A stretch of 33,986 bases of DNA from an uncultured Saprospiraceae bacterium. Its GTDB lineage: Bacteria > Bacteroidota > Bacteroidia > Chitinophagales > Saprospiraceae. Positions 8,715-16,495 of the stretch are shown here, in pieces. The notes under the pieces are model-generated. The model worked only from the letters and a program-made list of their open reading frames with translations, searched no databases and had not been told where the DNA came from. Every line of letters begins with the position of its first letter. The first letter of the stretch is position 1. The stretch is from assembly GCA_937959275.1 (NCBI GenBank), contig CALGLU010000050.1, forward strand, positions 1-33,986, in the 5' to 3' direction. Both the position numbers and the translations under genes were made by a program.

Positions 8715-9332
8715 TTAAGTGATAAAAATGTGTAGCAGCGCAGCCATAAGTCCAAGTGCTAATGCTACAGTAGTGTTTAATCCTCCCAATTGAAACCATG
8801 GATCAACAGGATAGGCAATGCTCTTACTTAAAGCCGCAAACTTCAATTCATGCTTTTCATGAAATGTGGCATGGATTAATATCTCCATAAAATCTCGTCG
8901 ACTTCTGAATCGATTGATGCCTGATATCTTCCACTGTTCTGCATTCTCAATTCCAATTACATCCACAGATTTCCCAGCTACTCTTCCGTGAAAAATACCA
9001 ATCCCTCCACGTTTAAACATCATCTTCATAAATGGCTTGTGATATGCGATCAGTATCTTACGAGATGAATCCCCTTCTTTAACTCCTTCCACTAAATCAG
9101 GTGTATCTTTTAATGATATACTATTCACCATGACAAAACTTTTGCCAGTATCATTCTCTAAAAAATCCCTTAAATCTTTTAAACCTTGAACCGATTTATT
9201 GCTATATTTTTCTAATTCATTTAGATAATAATCGACTTCTGATTTTGATAATGGTTTTCGAATGCCGACGTACCATAGCCAAAAGATGGCGTAGAGTATG
9301 AAGGCGGTGGTCCAGATAATAAATATTGTCAT
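8715..9332 (-). CDS. Bitopic membrane protein of unknown function
   Basis: 205 residues from ATG 9332 (MTIFIIWTT). The frame can be extended to a TTG at 9350, but that lies inside the hexamer repeat array and is less likely. It has one hydrophobic helix at each end (IFIIWTTAFILYAIFWLWYVG and TTVALALGLMAALLHIFIT) and a soluble middle. The middle contains the segments KSFVMVNSISLKD, MFKRGGIGIFHGRVAGKSVDVIGIE and the basic FRSRRDFMEI. A conserved-looking HATFHEKHELKFAAL lies before the second helix. I do not recognise the family. It is 10 bases upstream of the four-helix membrane protein gene and is likely co-transcribed with it. Confidence 0.7.
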   Translation of the reverse strand: MTIFIIWTTAFILYAIFWLWYVGIRKPLSKSEVDYYLNELEKYSNKSVQGLKDLRDFLENDTGKSFVMVNSISLKDTPDLVEGVKEGDSSRKILIAYHKPFMKMMFKRGGIGIFHGRVAGKSVDVIGIENAEQWKISGINRFRSRRDFMEILIHATFHEKHELKFAALSKSIAYPVDPWFQLGGLNTTVALALGLMAALLHIFIT

Positions 9333-9334
9333 AT

Positions 9335-9469
9335 CAAAGTTCAAACTCAAGTGTTAAGTGTCAAGTGCAAGTTCAAGTTCAGGTTCAAGTGCAAGTTCAA
9401 GTACAAGTACAAGTACAAGTACAAGTTCAAGCTCAAGTTCAAGTTCAAGTATCAAGTATCAAGCTCAAA
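9335..9469 (+). repeat. Degenerate CAAGTN hexamer array (array 1)
   Basis: About 135 bases built from the unit CAAGTT and variants (CAAGTG, CAAGTA, CAAGCT, CAGGTT), with local perfect runs such as four CAAGTA units at about 9400-9423. Occasional 7- or 8-base units (CAAGTAT) break the phase. The array begins within the 5' end of the minus-strand gene at 9332 and runs towards the four-helix-bundle gene. Related arrays are at 10021-10087 (opposite orientation), 11992-12079 and 16524-16590. There is no spacer-repeat regularity, so this is not CRISPR. Confidence 0.85.
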
Positions 9470-9542
9470 GAGAATACAAAATAAGTATCAGTTTCTAGTT
9501 CACCTTTTAAGTCAAAATATTGGATCATTTCTCTTCTTTTAT

Positions 9543-9905
9543 TTATTGAATATTTTGCTTTTTATTTTTAATAATGGTTGCGATTATTTTAATGAGTTGT
9601 TCTAATTCATTTAATATTGAATGTCTTTCTTCGGCATTGCCATATTGCACCTTATTTAAAATTTTGAGATTGACTCTTGATTCTTTTAATTCTTTCAAAC
9701 TGATAGATAATTTGTTGATTTTATCTTTTACTGTATGCGTGCCTTGAGCTTCTCCAAAATTTAATGCTGAACTTCCTGCAGAACGCAATAGTTGATTTGC
9801 ATAGTAATTTCCACAATAATCATTTGGTAATTTTTTACAGAAGAAAATAATATCTCCTGCAAACGACACCAAACGCTCTTCCAAGTCAAATGCTTTTTTA
9901 GTCAT
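9543..9905 (-). CDS. Four-helix-bundle protein (S23/23S rRNA IVP family, Avd-like fold)
   Basis: 120 residues from ATG 9905 (MTKKAFDLEERL). A longer frame to 10103 would translate the inverted hexamer array into FKFKSQ-type sequence and overlap the preceding gene, so it is rejected. The family pattern is clear: FDLEERLVSFAGDIIFFCKKLP, NYYANQLLRSAGSSALNFGEAQG, KINKLSISLKELKESRVNLKIL and a C-terminal NELEQLIKIIATIIK. These give four amphipathic helices. Proteins of this family are encoded in intervening sequences of 23S rRNA genes and as free-standing copies, and the same fold includes the Avd accessory protein of diversity-generating retroelements. They form pentameric basic barrels that bind nucleic acid. 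No reverse transcriptase is in the window. The gene is bracketed by hexamer arrays in inverted orientation. Confidence 0.9.
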   Translation of the reverse strand: MTKKAFDLEERLVSFAGDIIFFCKKLPNDYCGNYYANQLLRSAGSSALNFGEAQGTHTVKDKINKLSISLKELKESRVNLKILNKVQYGNAEERHSILNELEQLIKIIATIIKNKKQNIQ

Positions 9906-10020
9906 AACGTGTTCTTTATTAATATAAGATGTATAATAAGTTACTTCTCCTACTAATATCGAAAAACTCACGTCATCATAGTTTATACCTGAACTCAATT
10001 TTCTTAACTGACTAATCATA

Positions 10021-10087
10021 TTTGAACTTACTCTAGTGTTTGAACTTGCACTTTGCTTTTGAACTTGACTCTTGAACTTGAACTTAT
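10021..10087 (-). repeat. Degenerate hexamer array in inverted orientation (array 2)
   Basis: The plus strand shows repeated TTTGAACTT, TTGAACTTG and CTTGAACTTGAACTT units, the reverse complement of the CAAGTT unit of array 1. It lies between the four-helix-bundle gene and the hydrolase gene, and its right end overlaps the hydrolase stop codon (10084-10086). The final residues of the hydrolase are therefore read through the edge of the array. Together with array 1 it brackets the four-helix-bundle gene. Confidence 0.8.
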
Positions 10088-11217
10088 AATGGATTCTTAA
10101 CAATAAACTTATCCACCCTCTCCGCCATCACTTCCCCCAGATCTTCCTGAATAAAGTGATTCGCGTTTTCAAACTGATCGTGATCCTGGCCTTTCGCTCC
10201 TGGAACTTTATTGATCCATTTCTCCTGTATGCTTGCTTTACCTAATAATGTATCCTTTAATCCAATAAATGAAATAAAGGGCTTTTCGAATGTTTGAAGG
10301 CTTTCCCATGCTGGTAACTGCTGGCCAACTAAACCAACATTCATAGACGGTAAAGTCCGAGGACCTGCCATATATATAAATGAAGGAAATGGCGCATCAT
10401 ATGCAGCTAATTCTTCTTTCGTTAATGTAATGACTGTAGATTGCTGCATGATCGGTCCAATAAACTTTTTGGTGTTTTGGAGACAAAATAAAATCCAAGC
10501 CTGAAACATATCCGGCAAACCTTTCAACCAATATTTGGCAATGTCTTTAAAGCCACTAATCTTTGGATTGACAACGAGAGGATTTGGAATATATAAAGAA
10601 TTCGTTTCCTCCGTCATTAAAGGTAGGTCACCGTTGGCTAAAACAACCCGTGCAAATAAATCCGGATTTTCACCAACCAATCTTGTCCCAATTAAACTTC
10701 CCCAATCTTGCACAAAGGCAGTTATATTTTTCAGTTCTAATTGATGAATAAAATCAAGGATCAGCTCACAATGTTTATTATAAGAATGAAATTGTTCTTT
10801 AATTGGTTTGTCAGATTTACCCATGCCGATCATGTCAGGTGCAATACATCGATAGCCTTTTTCTACAAGCAAAGTAATCATCTTTCGATATAGATAAGAC
10901 CAAACTGGTTGACCATGTAACATTAAAATTATCTCTCCATCCTGAGGACATTCATCCAAATAATGCATACGCAAACCATCTATACTTATATAGTTAGTTC
11001 CAAAATCATAGCCAGGCAAATTGTCAAATCGATCTTCTGGTGTACGAACAAATTCAACGCCATGCTCTGTTTTGTGAATAGGCACTTCACTGTCCCAGAA
11101 GACCTCTGGCGGATAAGACGCAACTTCTTGAATCGTCCTAACACCTCCTTTTTCAAAGTCGATCTGAATTGGTGAAGGCACAACATTAGATACAATTTTC
11201 TTAAGGATCTTTGACAT
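10084..11217 (-). CDS. Haloalkane dehalogenase-like alpha/beta-hydrolase
   Basis: 377 residues. Diagnostic blocks: LMLHGQPVWSYLYRKMI (oxyanion HGxP), GYRCIAPDMIGMGKSDKP, the nucleophile elbow FVQDWGSLIG with Asp171 and adjacent Trp172, a candidate acid Asp322 in IGLKDT and the catalytic His354 in NANHFIQED. Nucleophilic Asp, the Trp after it and the late Asp fit haloalkane dehalogenases of the DhlA-like subfamily I, which hydrolyse C-halogen bonds to alcohol and halide. It is longer than the usual 300 residues, mostly through an N-terminal extension and cap insertions. No signal peptide, so cytoplasmic. It is the first gene of the minus-strand run, 125 bases from the divergent TetR gene. A palindrome lies 48 bases before its ATG. 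An epoxide hydrolase or other esterase role cannot be excluded. Confidence 0.85.
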   Translation of the reverse strand: MSKILKKIVSNVVPSPIQIDFEKGGVRTIQEVASYPPEVFWDSEVPIHKTEHGVEFVRTPEDRFDNLPGYDFGTNYISIDGLRMHYLDECPQDGEIILMLHGQPVWSYLYRKMITLLVEKGYRCIAPDMIGMGKSDKPIKEQFHSYNKHCELILDFIHQLELKNITAFVQDWGSLIGTRLVGENPDLFARVVLANGDLPLMTEETNSLYIPNPLVVNPKISGFKDIAKYWLKGLPDMFQAWILFCLQNTKKFIGPIMQQSTVITLTKEELAAYDAPFPSFIYMAGPRTLPSMNVGLVGQQLPAWESLQTFEKPFISFIGLKDTLLGKASIQEKWINKVPGAKGQDHDQFENANHFIQEDLGEVMAERVDKFIVKNPL

Positions 11218-11265
11218 ACATTGTTTTTAGAATAATCTGATAATACTCTATCGACATCGCTAACT

Positions 11266-11281
11266 TAGGATTTAAAACCTA
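11266..11281. promoter_or_regulatory. Candidate TetR operator upstream of the dehalogenase-like gene
   Basis: TAGGATTTAAAACCTA is a 16-base palindrome with one imperfect pair (extended to 18 bases by flanking T and A). It sits in the spacer between the divergent TetR gene and the hydrolase gene, 48 bases before the hydrolase ATG. A perfect version, TAGGTTTTAAAACCTA, occurs at 16496-16511 in front of a sulfatase gene. Size, symmetry and position fit a TetR-family operator. Binding by the adjacent regulator is inferred. Confidence 0.55.
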
Positions 11282-11295
11282 ATTATTACAATCTA

Positions 11296-11322
11296 TTTGG
11301 TTATTTTATTTTTGTAGCTTTG
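11296..11322 (+). promoter_or_regulatory. Possible promoter of the TetR gene
   Basis: Two overlapping matches to the Bacteroidota -7 consensus TAnnTTTG are present, TATTTTTG (11307-11314) and TAGCTTTG (11315-11322). A TTTG lies at 11296-11299, 15 bases before the second one, slightly shorter than the usual -33 spacing. The ATG of the regulator follows at 11343. Suggestive only. Confidence 0.4.
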
Positions 11323-11342
11323 AATAAAGTTTTTAAGCATAT

Positions 11343-11990
11343 ATGAAAAAGACCCCACTAAAGATATTGGAGAGTGCCCGTGTCCTATTCAATACAAAGG
11401 GTGTGAATAATGTCAGGCTTCAAGATATCGCAAAGCAAACGGGCATTAGTCCTGGTAATCTCTCTTACCACTACAGTACCAAGAAAGATTTAATAAGTGC
11501 TGTATTAGTTATGCTACAAGAAGCTACGAAAGACATGCGCGCAACAAATATGCACTCTCTTGAAACAGAAGACTACTTGGGCGTTGTCAAGAATTATTTA
11601 CGATTTCAAATTGGGCATCGATTTTTTTACCGAGACATACTGGACATCATAAACCTAGTTCCTGAAGGAAAAGAAGTCTATGAACAATTAATGAACCAAG
11701 TCATAAGTTTCAGCAAAAATGGCTTATACTTAGCCGTCGGAAAAGGCTTACTAAAACCAGAACCAGAAGATGATAGTTTTCATTTCTTCGCAAAAAATGT
11801 ATGGGCCATCTTAAACTCTTGGTTGATAGAACGTGAAGTCCTTGGTAAAGAAAAAGTGGGGATGGATGAGATCATGTTAGCCATATGGGAATACCACTAT
11901 CCTTACCTGACTGAAAAAGGAAGGATCTTGTATCAAAAGGTGAAGAAACAAATACCGAAAATGGTTAAGGTGGAAATGGCGATTGATTAG
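11343..11990 (+). CDS. TetR/AcrR-family transcriptional regulator
   Basis: 215 residues. The N-terminus is a canonical TetR DNA-binding domain: KILESARVLFNTKGVNNVRLQDIAKQTGISPGNLSYHYSTKKDLISAVL, with the recognition helix around residues 36-46. The remainder (about residues 60-210) is the variable helical ligand-binding and dimerisation domain with a large FFYRDILDIINLVPEG segment. It is transcribed away from the dehalogenase-like gene, the usual arrangement for a repressor that controls its neighbour, and a palindrome lies between the two. The same palindrome before the sulfatase at 14801-16444 suggests a second target. The ligand is unknown. Confidence 0.92.
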   Translation: MKKTPLKILESARVLFNTKGVNNVRLQDIAKQTGISPGNLSYHYSTKKDLISAVLVMLQEATKDMRATNMHSLETEDYLGVVKNYLRFQIGHRFFYRDILDIINLVPEGKEVYEQLMNQVISFSKNGLYLAVGKGLLKPEPEDDSFHFFAKNVWAILNSWLIEREVLGKEKVGMDEIMLAIWEYHYPYLTEKGRILYQKVKKQIPKMVKVEMAID

Positions 11991-11991
11991 A

Positions 11992-12079
11992 CAAGTGTAA
12001 GTTCAAGCACAAAGTTCAAATTCAAGTATCAAGTTCAAGTATCAAGTTCAAGCATGCCTGCCGGCAGGTTCAAGTTCAA
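11992..12079 (+). repeat. Degenerate hexamer array interrupted by a GC-rich palindrome (array 3)
   Basis: Units of AAGTTCAAG, CAAGTATCAAGTT and TTCAAATTCAAG begin directly after the TetR stop codon and run to about 12079. The array is interrupted by a GC-rich palindrome at 12057-12068, after which CAAGTT units resume. It lies between the convergent TetR and beta-barrel genes. Confidence 0.8.
12057..12068. repeat. Perfect GC-rich palindrome CCTGCCGGCAGG
   Basis: A 12-base perfect palindrome, unusually GC-rich for this AT-rich region, embedded in hexamer array 3. The same core extended by four bases on each side occurs inside array 4 at 16536-16555. I associate CCTGCCGGCAGG-type palindromes with scattered intergenic repeats in Bacteroidota genomes. 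Confidence 0.8.
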
Positions 12080-12181
12080 TGGTCTGTATGTCAGCAAGTA
12101 GGATCAAATTTTCAAACGAAAGCTGTCCTTTATCAGAATGAAAAGCAGAAAAGTCAAAAATGAAAATATGATTCTCACACT

Positions 12182-13300
12182 TTAAAATGCTTCATTAAAT
12201 GTAAGGTAAAAGTTGTACTCGCCGTCACCTCTTGCTACATCGAATCGCAATCCTGCTCTTGATTTTTCTATTAAATAATATCGCAAACCAATTCCATAGC
12301 TGAAAAATTCTTCATTTGCAAATGGTGATGACCAACTATCTGGCATAACATTGTAGGTATAAAATGCACTAGCTCTAAGTTTACCGACTAAAGGAAATCT
12401 TAATTCAGATTGATATGTGGCCATCTTGTAAGCGATAAATCGTCTATCATCAAATCCACGTGCTCGGCTCGAAGTAGATATATGTCCCACTTCGTAAAAG
12501 GGTGCCCCGGAGCTAGAATGGGTGATCCACAATTGATGTCCAAGTGTCCAGTTGTTTTTAAAGGGAGTAAAGTATCGCAAGTCAATGTCTAATTTTCGAT
12601 AATCATAATCTGAAAAGAACCACTCCATACTTCCTTGAAAAATGACTTCGCCATAGAAACCACTGTAAGGAGCATTGAGATTGTCTCGAGTATCTACGAA
12701 AAAATTCAACTCATAATTGGACTTAAAACCTCCATCCCAGCCGACTGGCTTATTCGTTAGCAGTAGTCCATCCTCTTCTCTTTCCTTCATGTTGAAATTA
12801 TCCATTCTGTAGCCAACACCCAAATTGAATATGCCAAGTATCTTTCTGGAATAACTCAAATTAAATCTTGGAAAATTCACCTTGTATTTTTCAAAATCCT
12901 CAGCCCTAGAATCTGCTCCAATCCCGAAGTAATTATATGAGTACCTATAATACCCCCACTCTCCTTTGAGACGATGTTTCCTCTGGTCAGCATAGAATTC
13001 AAAAGTACCTAGGATCTCTAGCTGATTCTTAAGAGTGTAGATTGCTGCAAATAGTAGCTGAGAAGGTCTCTCTTCTTCGGCCTGGGAAGATTTTTTAAAT
13101 GATAAAATTCCTGTTGCTCCAAAGGCAAAACTGGTTTCTGGCAAATAGAATGCAACTGGCAGTATAGAGTTGTCCCATTCTAAGGAATCTCGTTCCATCG
13201 AGGCTTTCGCTGAGCTACTAGGATCTTGACTCTTTAGGCTCACAGGTATGATCAGCAAGCTTGTGACAATAAATAGTATGACGATACTGATCTTTCTCAT
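12182..13300 (-). CDS. Omp85/BamA-family outer-membrane beta-barrel protein
   Basis: 372 residues with a signal peptide (hydrophobic residues 4-21, cleavage near LKSQ). No POTRA domains are apparent. After PVAFYLPETSFAFGATGIL the whole protein consists of alternating amphipathic strands such as GEWGYYRYSYNYFGIG and FNLGVGYRMDN. The Omp85-type lid segment SSSRARGFDDRRFIAYK lies late in the barrel, and the chain ends with a phenylalanine (YLTFNEAF), as needed for outer-membrane insertion. It resembles the surface-antigen (D15) barrel domain of BamA/TamA proteins without the periplasmic part. It is a paralog of the gene at 13463-14608. Role unknown; export or assembly of an outer-membrane factor is only a possibility. 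Confidence 0.85.
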   Translation of the reverse strand: MRKISIVILFIVTSLLIIPVSLKSQDPSSSAKASMERDSLEWDNSILPVAFYLPETSFAFGATGILSFKKSSQAEEERPSQLLFAAIYTLKNQLEILGTFEFYADQRKHRLKGEWGYYRYSYNYFGIGADSRAEDFEKYKVNFPRFNLSYSRKILGIFNLGVGYRMDNFNMKEREEDGLLLTNKPVGWDGGFKSNYELNFFVDTRDNLNAPYSGFYGEVIFQGSMEWFFSDYDYRKLDIDLRYFTPFKNNWTLGHQLWITHSSSGAPFYEVGHISTSSRARGFDDRRFIAYKMATYQSELRFPLVGKLRASAFYTYNVMPDSWSSPFANEEFFSYGIGLRYYLIEKSRAGLRFDVARGDGEYNFYLTFNEAF

Positions 13301-13363
13301 AAATTAATTACACTTCCTGCTTACAAATCAATGTATTTCAATTCTCTTGATTTCAATAGGAAG

Positions 13364-13448
13364 ACCCTTCGACTTTGCTCAGGGTCAATTTGGCTAATGA
13401 TTTTGAAATCAAAACTTGTCCTGAGTGAATAAAAGGAGTCGAATGGAT
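13364..13448. repeat. Inverted repeat of the CTTCGACT...CTCAGGG type
   Basis: The spacer between the two barrel genes contains CCCTTCGACTTTGCTCAGGG (13365-13384) and, about 35 bases later, a diverged reverse-complement copy (TCCTGAGTGAAT...GGAGTCGAATGG). A GATTTTGAAATC hairpin lies between them. This is the style of the dispersed bacterial intergenic repeat built from CTTCGAC and CTCAGG. It could act as a REP-like element or an RNA hairpin between co-transcribed genes. Confidence 0.65.
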
Positions 13449-13462
13449 CAAGTCTCATTGAC

Positions 13463-14608
13463 CTAAAATGACTCTGCGATTTTAAAATAGTAGTTGATCT
13501 TTTCATTGCCGACACCAAAATCCAGGCGAAGATTCAAATTTTCTTCTTCATCTACTAAAAATCTTAGGCCAATTCCTAAAGAAGTTCTTAGGGTTTCGAA
13601 ATCAAATCCATCAAGTGAAGGTGCAACATCAGCTATTCCTACAAAGGCCACTGCGCCCCATCTATGAGATAATTTCTGTCTCCATTCTACCTGTGTAGCG
13701 ATCAGATGCCGATCTGTATACCGTCCTTCAAAATAACCACGCATAATCTCATGACCGCCCAGTTGTCCCATCTCCTGCAGTGGGGTATCTCCTTGACTGA
13801 ATTGTGAAAAAAGCTGAAAACCCAAAATACTTGATGGTTTTCCTAAGGGCTGTATAAAGTATCTGAAATCAAATTTAGTCAATTGGAAATTATGTGACGA
13901 ACCTATCCAGCTACCATAAAATCCATGTGTCAAACTTATAAATGATCCTTCACTTGCATTCAATAAATTATCTCTGCTGTCATAGATCATCGCAAACTCT
14001 AGACCCGACGAAGTCGAACCTAATGCACCAGGCTGATCTATGCTTTCTAGCAAACCATTTGGCTGAGCTTCTACCTTGCTTATTTTATTAAATCGTATTC
14101 CTCCACCCAAAAAGAGGTATCTTCTGAATACGTTTTTTAGAAAGATAGGTTCTAATAGAATTTGGCTGTAATTGAATTCCTCTTCATTTGATTTAGGTGT
14201 ATCGGGACCTATTCCAAAAAATAGACTTGGAAATGATTGAATCCTGATATTACCTGTGAGCATGTATTTTTCTTGAGGTGAGAAGATCTCAAACCCTGAG
14301 AAGAAAAGATACTTATTCTCTATGGTGTACTGTGCAGTCAGAGGCAGATTAGATGTTCTAGTCTCATCTCCAGAACCTCTCATCTTGAAAAGGCCTTTCA
14401 TACCTACCCCGATACTGAGATTCGTCTCTGGAGCATAAGAAATTACAGGTGTAAAGATCGCCTTAGCTGGGTAGATACTACTATCTTTTTTGACTGCTCT
14501 ATTATTAGGATGCAGAGTAAGAAATTCAAGAAGTTTATTTTGTCCTGCAAGTCCAGTAACAAAGAACATTAATAGTAGTGTGAGTGATACCCTAAGGCTT
14601 GTTGTCAT
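13463..14608 (-). CDS. Omp85/BamA-family outer-membrane beta-barrel protein (paralog)
   Basis: 381 residues from ATG 14608 (MTTSLRVSLTLLLMFFVTGLAGQ); a GTG eight codons upstream is possible but would spoil the signal peptide start. Like its neighbour it lacks POTRA domains. It begins the barrel with FTPVISYAPETNLSIGVGMKGLF, has repeated strands, carries the Omp85-type lid GGHEIMRGYFEGRYTDRHL and ends in phenylalanine (YFKIAESF). Length, start of the barrel and end match the 12182-13300 protein, so the two arose by tandem duplication and have diverged strongly. They are separated by about 160 bases that include an inverted repeat. Likely outer membrane; substrate unknown. Confidence 0.85.
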   Translation of the reverse strand: MTTSLRVSLTLLLMFFVTGLAGQNKLLEFLTLHPNNRAVKKDSSIYPAKAIFTPVISYAPETNLSIGVGMKGLFKMRGSGDETRTSNLPLTAQYTIENKYLFFSGFEIFSPQEKYMLTGNIRIQSFPSLFFGIGPDTPKSNEEEFNYSQILLEPIFLKNVFRRYLFLGGGIRFNKISKVEAQPNGLLESIDQPGALGSTSSGLEFAMIYDSRDNLLNASEGSFISLTHGFYGSWIGSSHNFQLTKFDFRYFIQPLGKPSSILGFQLFSQFSQGDTPLQEMGQLGGHEIMRGYFEGRYTDRHLIATQVEWRQKLSHRWGAVAFVGIADVAPSLDGFDFETLRTSLGIGLRFLVDEEENLNLRLDFGVGNEKINYYFKIAESF

Positions 14609-14800
14609 AGGCGATTTAAGTTTTAAACGCACGCGCGTACGCTACTATTATTTATCTGGTCTGATTTACTTGGTTAATTGCATTTTTTATGATGGTTTGA
14701 TGGTTTATTTTTGATCCACCAATTCCATTATCAAACATTTCTAAAATTTTAATTTATCATTGGTGAACTCGGTAACAATCTAGCAATTAAACAATCACTC

Positions 14801-16444
14801 TTAATTCTGCCAATAAGCAAATTCATCTTCCTTTGTTTTTGATTCATTCAAATGTTTATCTATATGAACAGGTGACGACAGGGCGCCATCCCAAATCGGC
14901 TTGGCTTGTTCTGCTAAAAAGGCAGTTAATATGTTCGTTAAATCATTTAATTTATCGGGAGCACTATTAGTTAAATTATTTTGCTCTGTTGGGTCGGTAG
15001 ACAAATTAAAAAGCCACTTCTTTTTTTGTTGTTGATCCCAGAGTAGTTTCCAATCGTCTTTAATGACTTGAGAAAACGTTCCATTTTTTGTAAATAAGGG
15101 ACGTGCAGGACTACCTGCTTTTGTTCCAGATAAATACGGTAACATATTTGTCCCATCCAACTTTCGATCATTTGGTAATGGTGCTCCAGCCAAATTTGCT
15201 GCTGTGGCGAAAATATCTATATTGGAAATCCGTCCTTCATAGACTTGTCCTGCAGGAATACTATCTGGATAATTGACTATAAAAGGAACATGAATCCCTC
15301 CTTCAAATAGCGACAACTTCCAGCCTCTAAATGGTTTATTGACATCAGGCAAACCTACATAATGGGGCGCACCATTATCACAAGTAAAAATGATAATCGT
15401 ATTGTCGTCGATTCCATTATCTTTTAATGCTTGACGGACCTTGCCGACTCCTCTATCCACCGATTTCACCATGGCTGCTTGTACTCTTTCGGTATGATCT
15501 TCAATATACGAAAGCGCATCATAATCAGACTTTAATGCTTGGAGAGGCGTATGCACGGCCCAATAAGCGAGATATAAAAAGAAAGGTTGATTTTTATTTT
15601 TTTCAATCACCTTGACCGCTTCGTTTGTAAAGTAATCTGTCAAATGTCCGTCTGGCTCAAAACGTCCACTATCGTTAAACTCTACAGCATATGGAAGATT
15701 AGCCCAGAGAAATTTATCGATTGGGTCAAACGGAAGCTTTGCATTCACCACATTGGGATCATCTTCTGGGAGGAAAAAACCTCCAGATTCCAGCCACAAA
15801 CTTTCATCGAAGCCTTGATTTTGTGGTTGGAATTTATCTGCTCCACCAAGATGCCACTTGCCTATATGTACCGAGTGATAGCCTTGCGGTTTTAATAGTT
15901 CTGGTAAAATGATTTCGGATTTGGGCAAACCCATCGTAGAAACTTCCGGTAATTGCTCATCCACTTCTGCATCGTAAATTGGAGAAGGATCCTGATCTTC
16001 ACTCATTCCAGCAATCAATTTCCCAAAACCTTTTGATGTTGGTGTATACTCAAATCCAAACCGTGTCGAATTTCTGCCTGTCAATAAGGAAGCTCTCGAC
16101 GCAGCACATACTGCGGTGGTCGCATATCCATTCCGACACAACACTCCATCAGCAGCGAGCTGATCAATATTTTGTGTTTTGAATTGTCCATTGCCCATAC
16201 CACCACCATAACTACTGACTTCATTGAAGCCCATATCGTCAACTAGGATAACGATCACATTTGGTTTATTAGAAGTTCGTGTTGCTGGCCCATCTTGCCA
16301 TACTACCTCTTGATTGGGTCCAGTTGGATTTTTAATACTTGCAATGATGCCTGGCATCTTGTACCAATTATACTTAAACCAGATGCCGCTTGCTATTCCG
16401 AGTAGCAATAAAATGCCAAGTGCTATTAAGAGCTTTTTTTTCAT
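14801..16444 (-). CDS. Type I formylglycine sulfatase with CAASR active site
   Basis: 547 residues from ATG 16444 (MKKKLLIALGILLLLG); a TTG at 16462 is less likely. The N-terminal hydrophobic helix is a signal peptide or membrane anchor. Blocks: NVIVILVDDMGFNEVSSYGG (metal site), VCAASRASLLTGRN (formylglycine Cys113), HIGKWHLGG, and FTCDNGAPHYVG. The Pro of the usual CxPxR is Ala, a variant found in some sulfatase subfamilies. The Arg is kept, so activity is expected if formylglycine is formed. The C-terminal region has the usual KLLWDQQ/LFNLSTDPTEQNNL segments. The gene stands alone on the minus strand with a perfect 16-base palindrome 51 bases before its ATG, identical in style to that before the dehalogenase gene. 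Substrate unknown. Confidence 0.9.
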   Translation of the reverse strand: MKKKLLIALGILLLLGIASGIWFKYNWYKMPGIIASIKNPTGPNQEVVWQDGPATRTSNKPNVIVILVDDMGFNEVSSYGGGMGNGQFKTQNIDQLAADGVLCRNGYATTAVCAASRASLLTGRNSTRFGFEYTPTSKGFGKLIAGMSEDQDPSPIYDAEVDEQLPEVSTMGLPKSEIILPELLKPQGYHSVHIGKWHLGGADKFQPQNQGFDESLWLESGGFFLPEDDPNVVNAKLPFDPIDKFLWANLPYAVEFNDSGRFEPDGHLTDYFTNEAVKVIEKNKNQPFFLYLAYWAVHTPLQALKSDYDALSYIEDHTERVQAAMVKSVDRGVGKVRQALKDNGIDDNTIIIFTCDNGAPHYVGLPDVNKPFRGWKLSLFEGGIHVPFIVNYPDSIPAGQVYEGRISNIDIFATAANLAGAPLPNDRKLDGTNMLPYLSGTKAGSPARPLFTKNGTFSQVIKDDWKLLWDQQQKKKWLFNLSTDPTEQNNLTNSAPDKLNDLTNILTAFLAEQAKPIWDGALSSPVHIDKHLNESKTKEDEFAYWQN

Positions 16445-16495
16445 CTTTGCTTTGAGTAGCAATGTAATATTTTGAAATTGAAAATTATAGTGATT

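Noticed and set aside
9335-9469. CRISPR array
   Set aside because: Units are only six bases, contiguous and degenerate, without spacers or cas genes.
9351-9605. Plus-strand 84-codon frame with many KFKFK residues
   Set aside because: It is simply the translation of the CAAGTT array; no family, no ribosome binding site.
9906-10103. N-terminal extension of the four-helix-bundle gene to 10103
   Set aside because: The extension translates the inverted hexamer array and overlaps the hydrolase gene; the family's usual length starts at MTKKAF (9905).
14627-14642. GC-rich ACGCACGCGCGTACGC stretch before the second barrel gene
   Set aside because: Short imperfect palindrome within the alternative start region; no second copy seen in the window.
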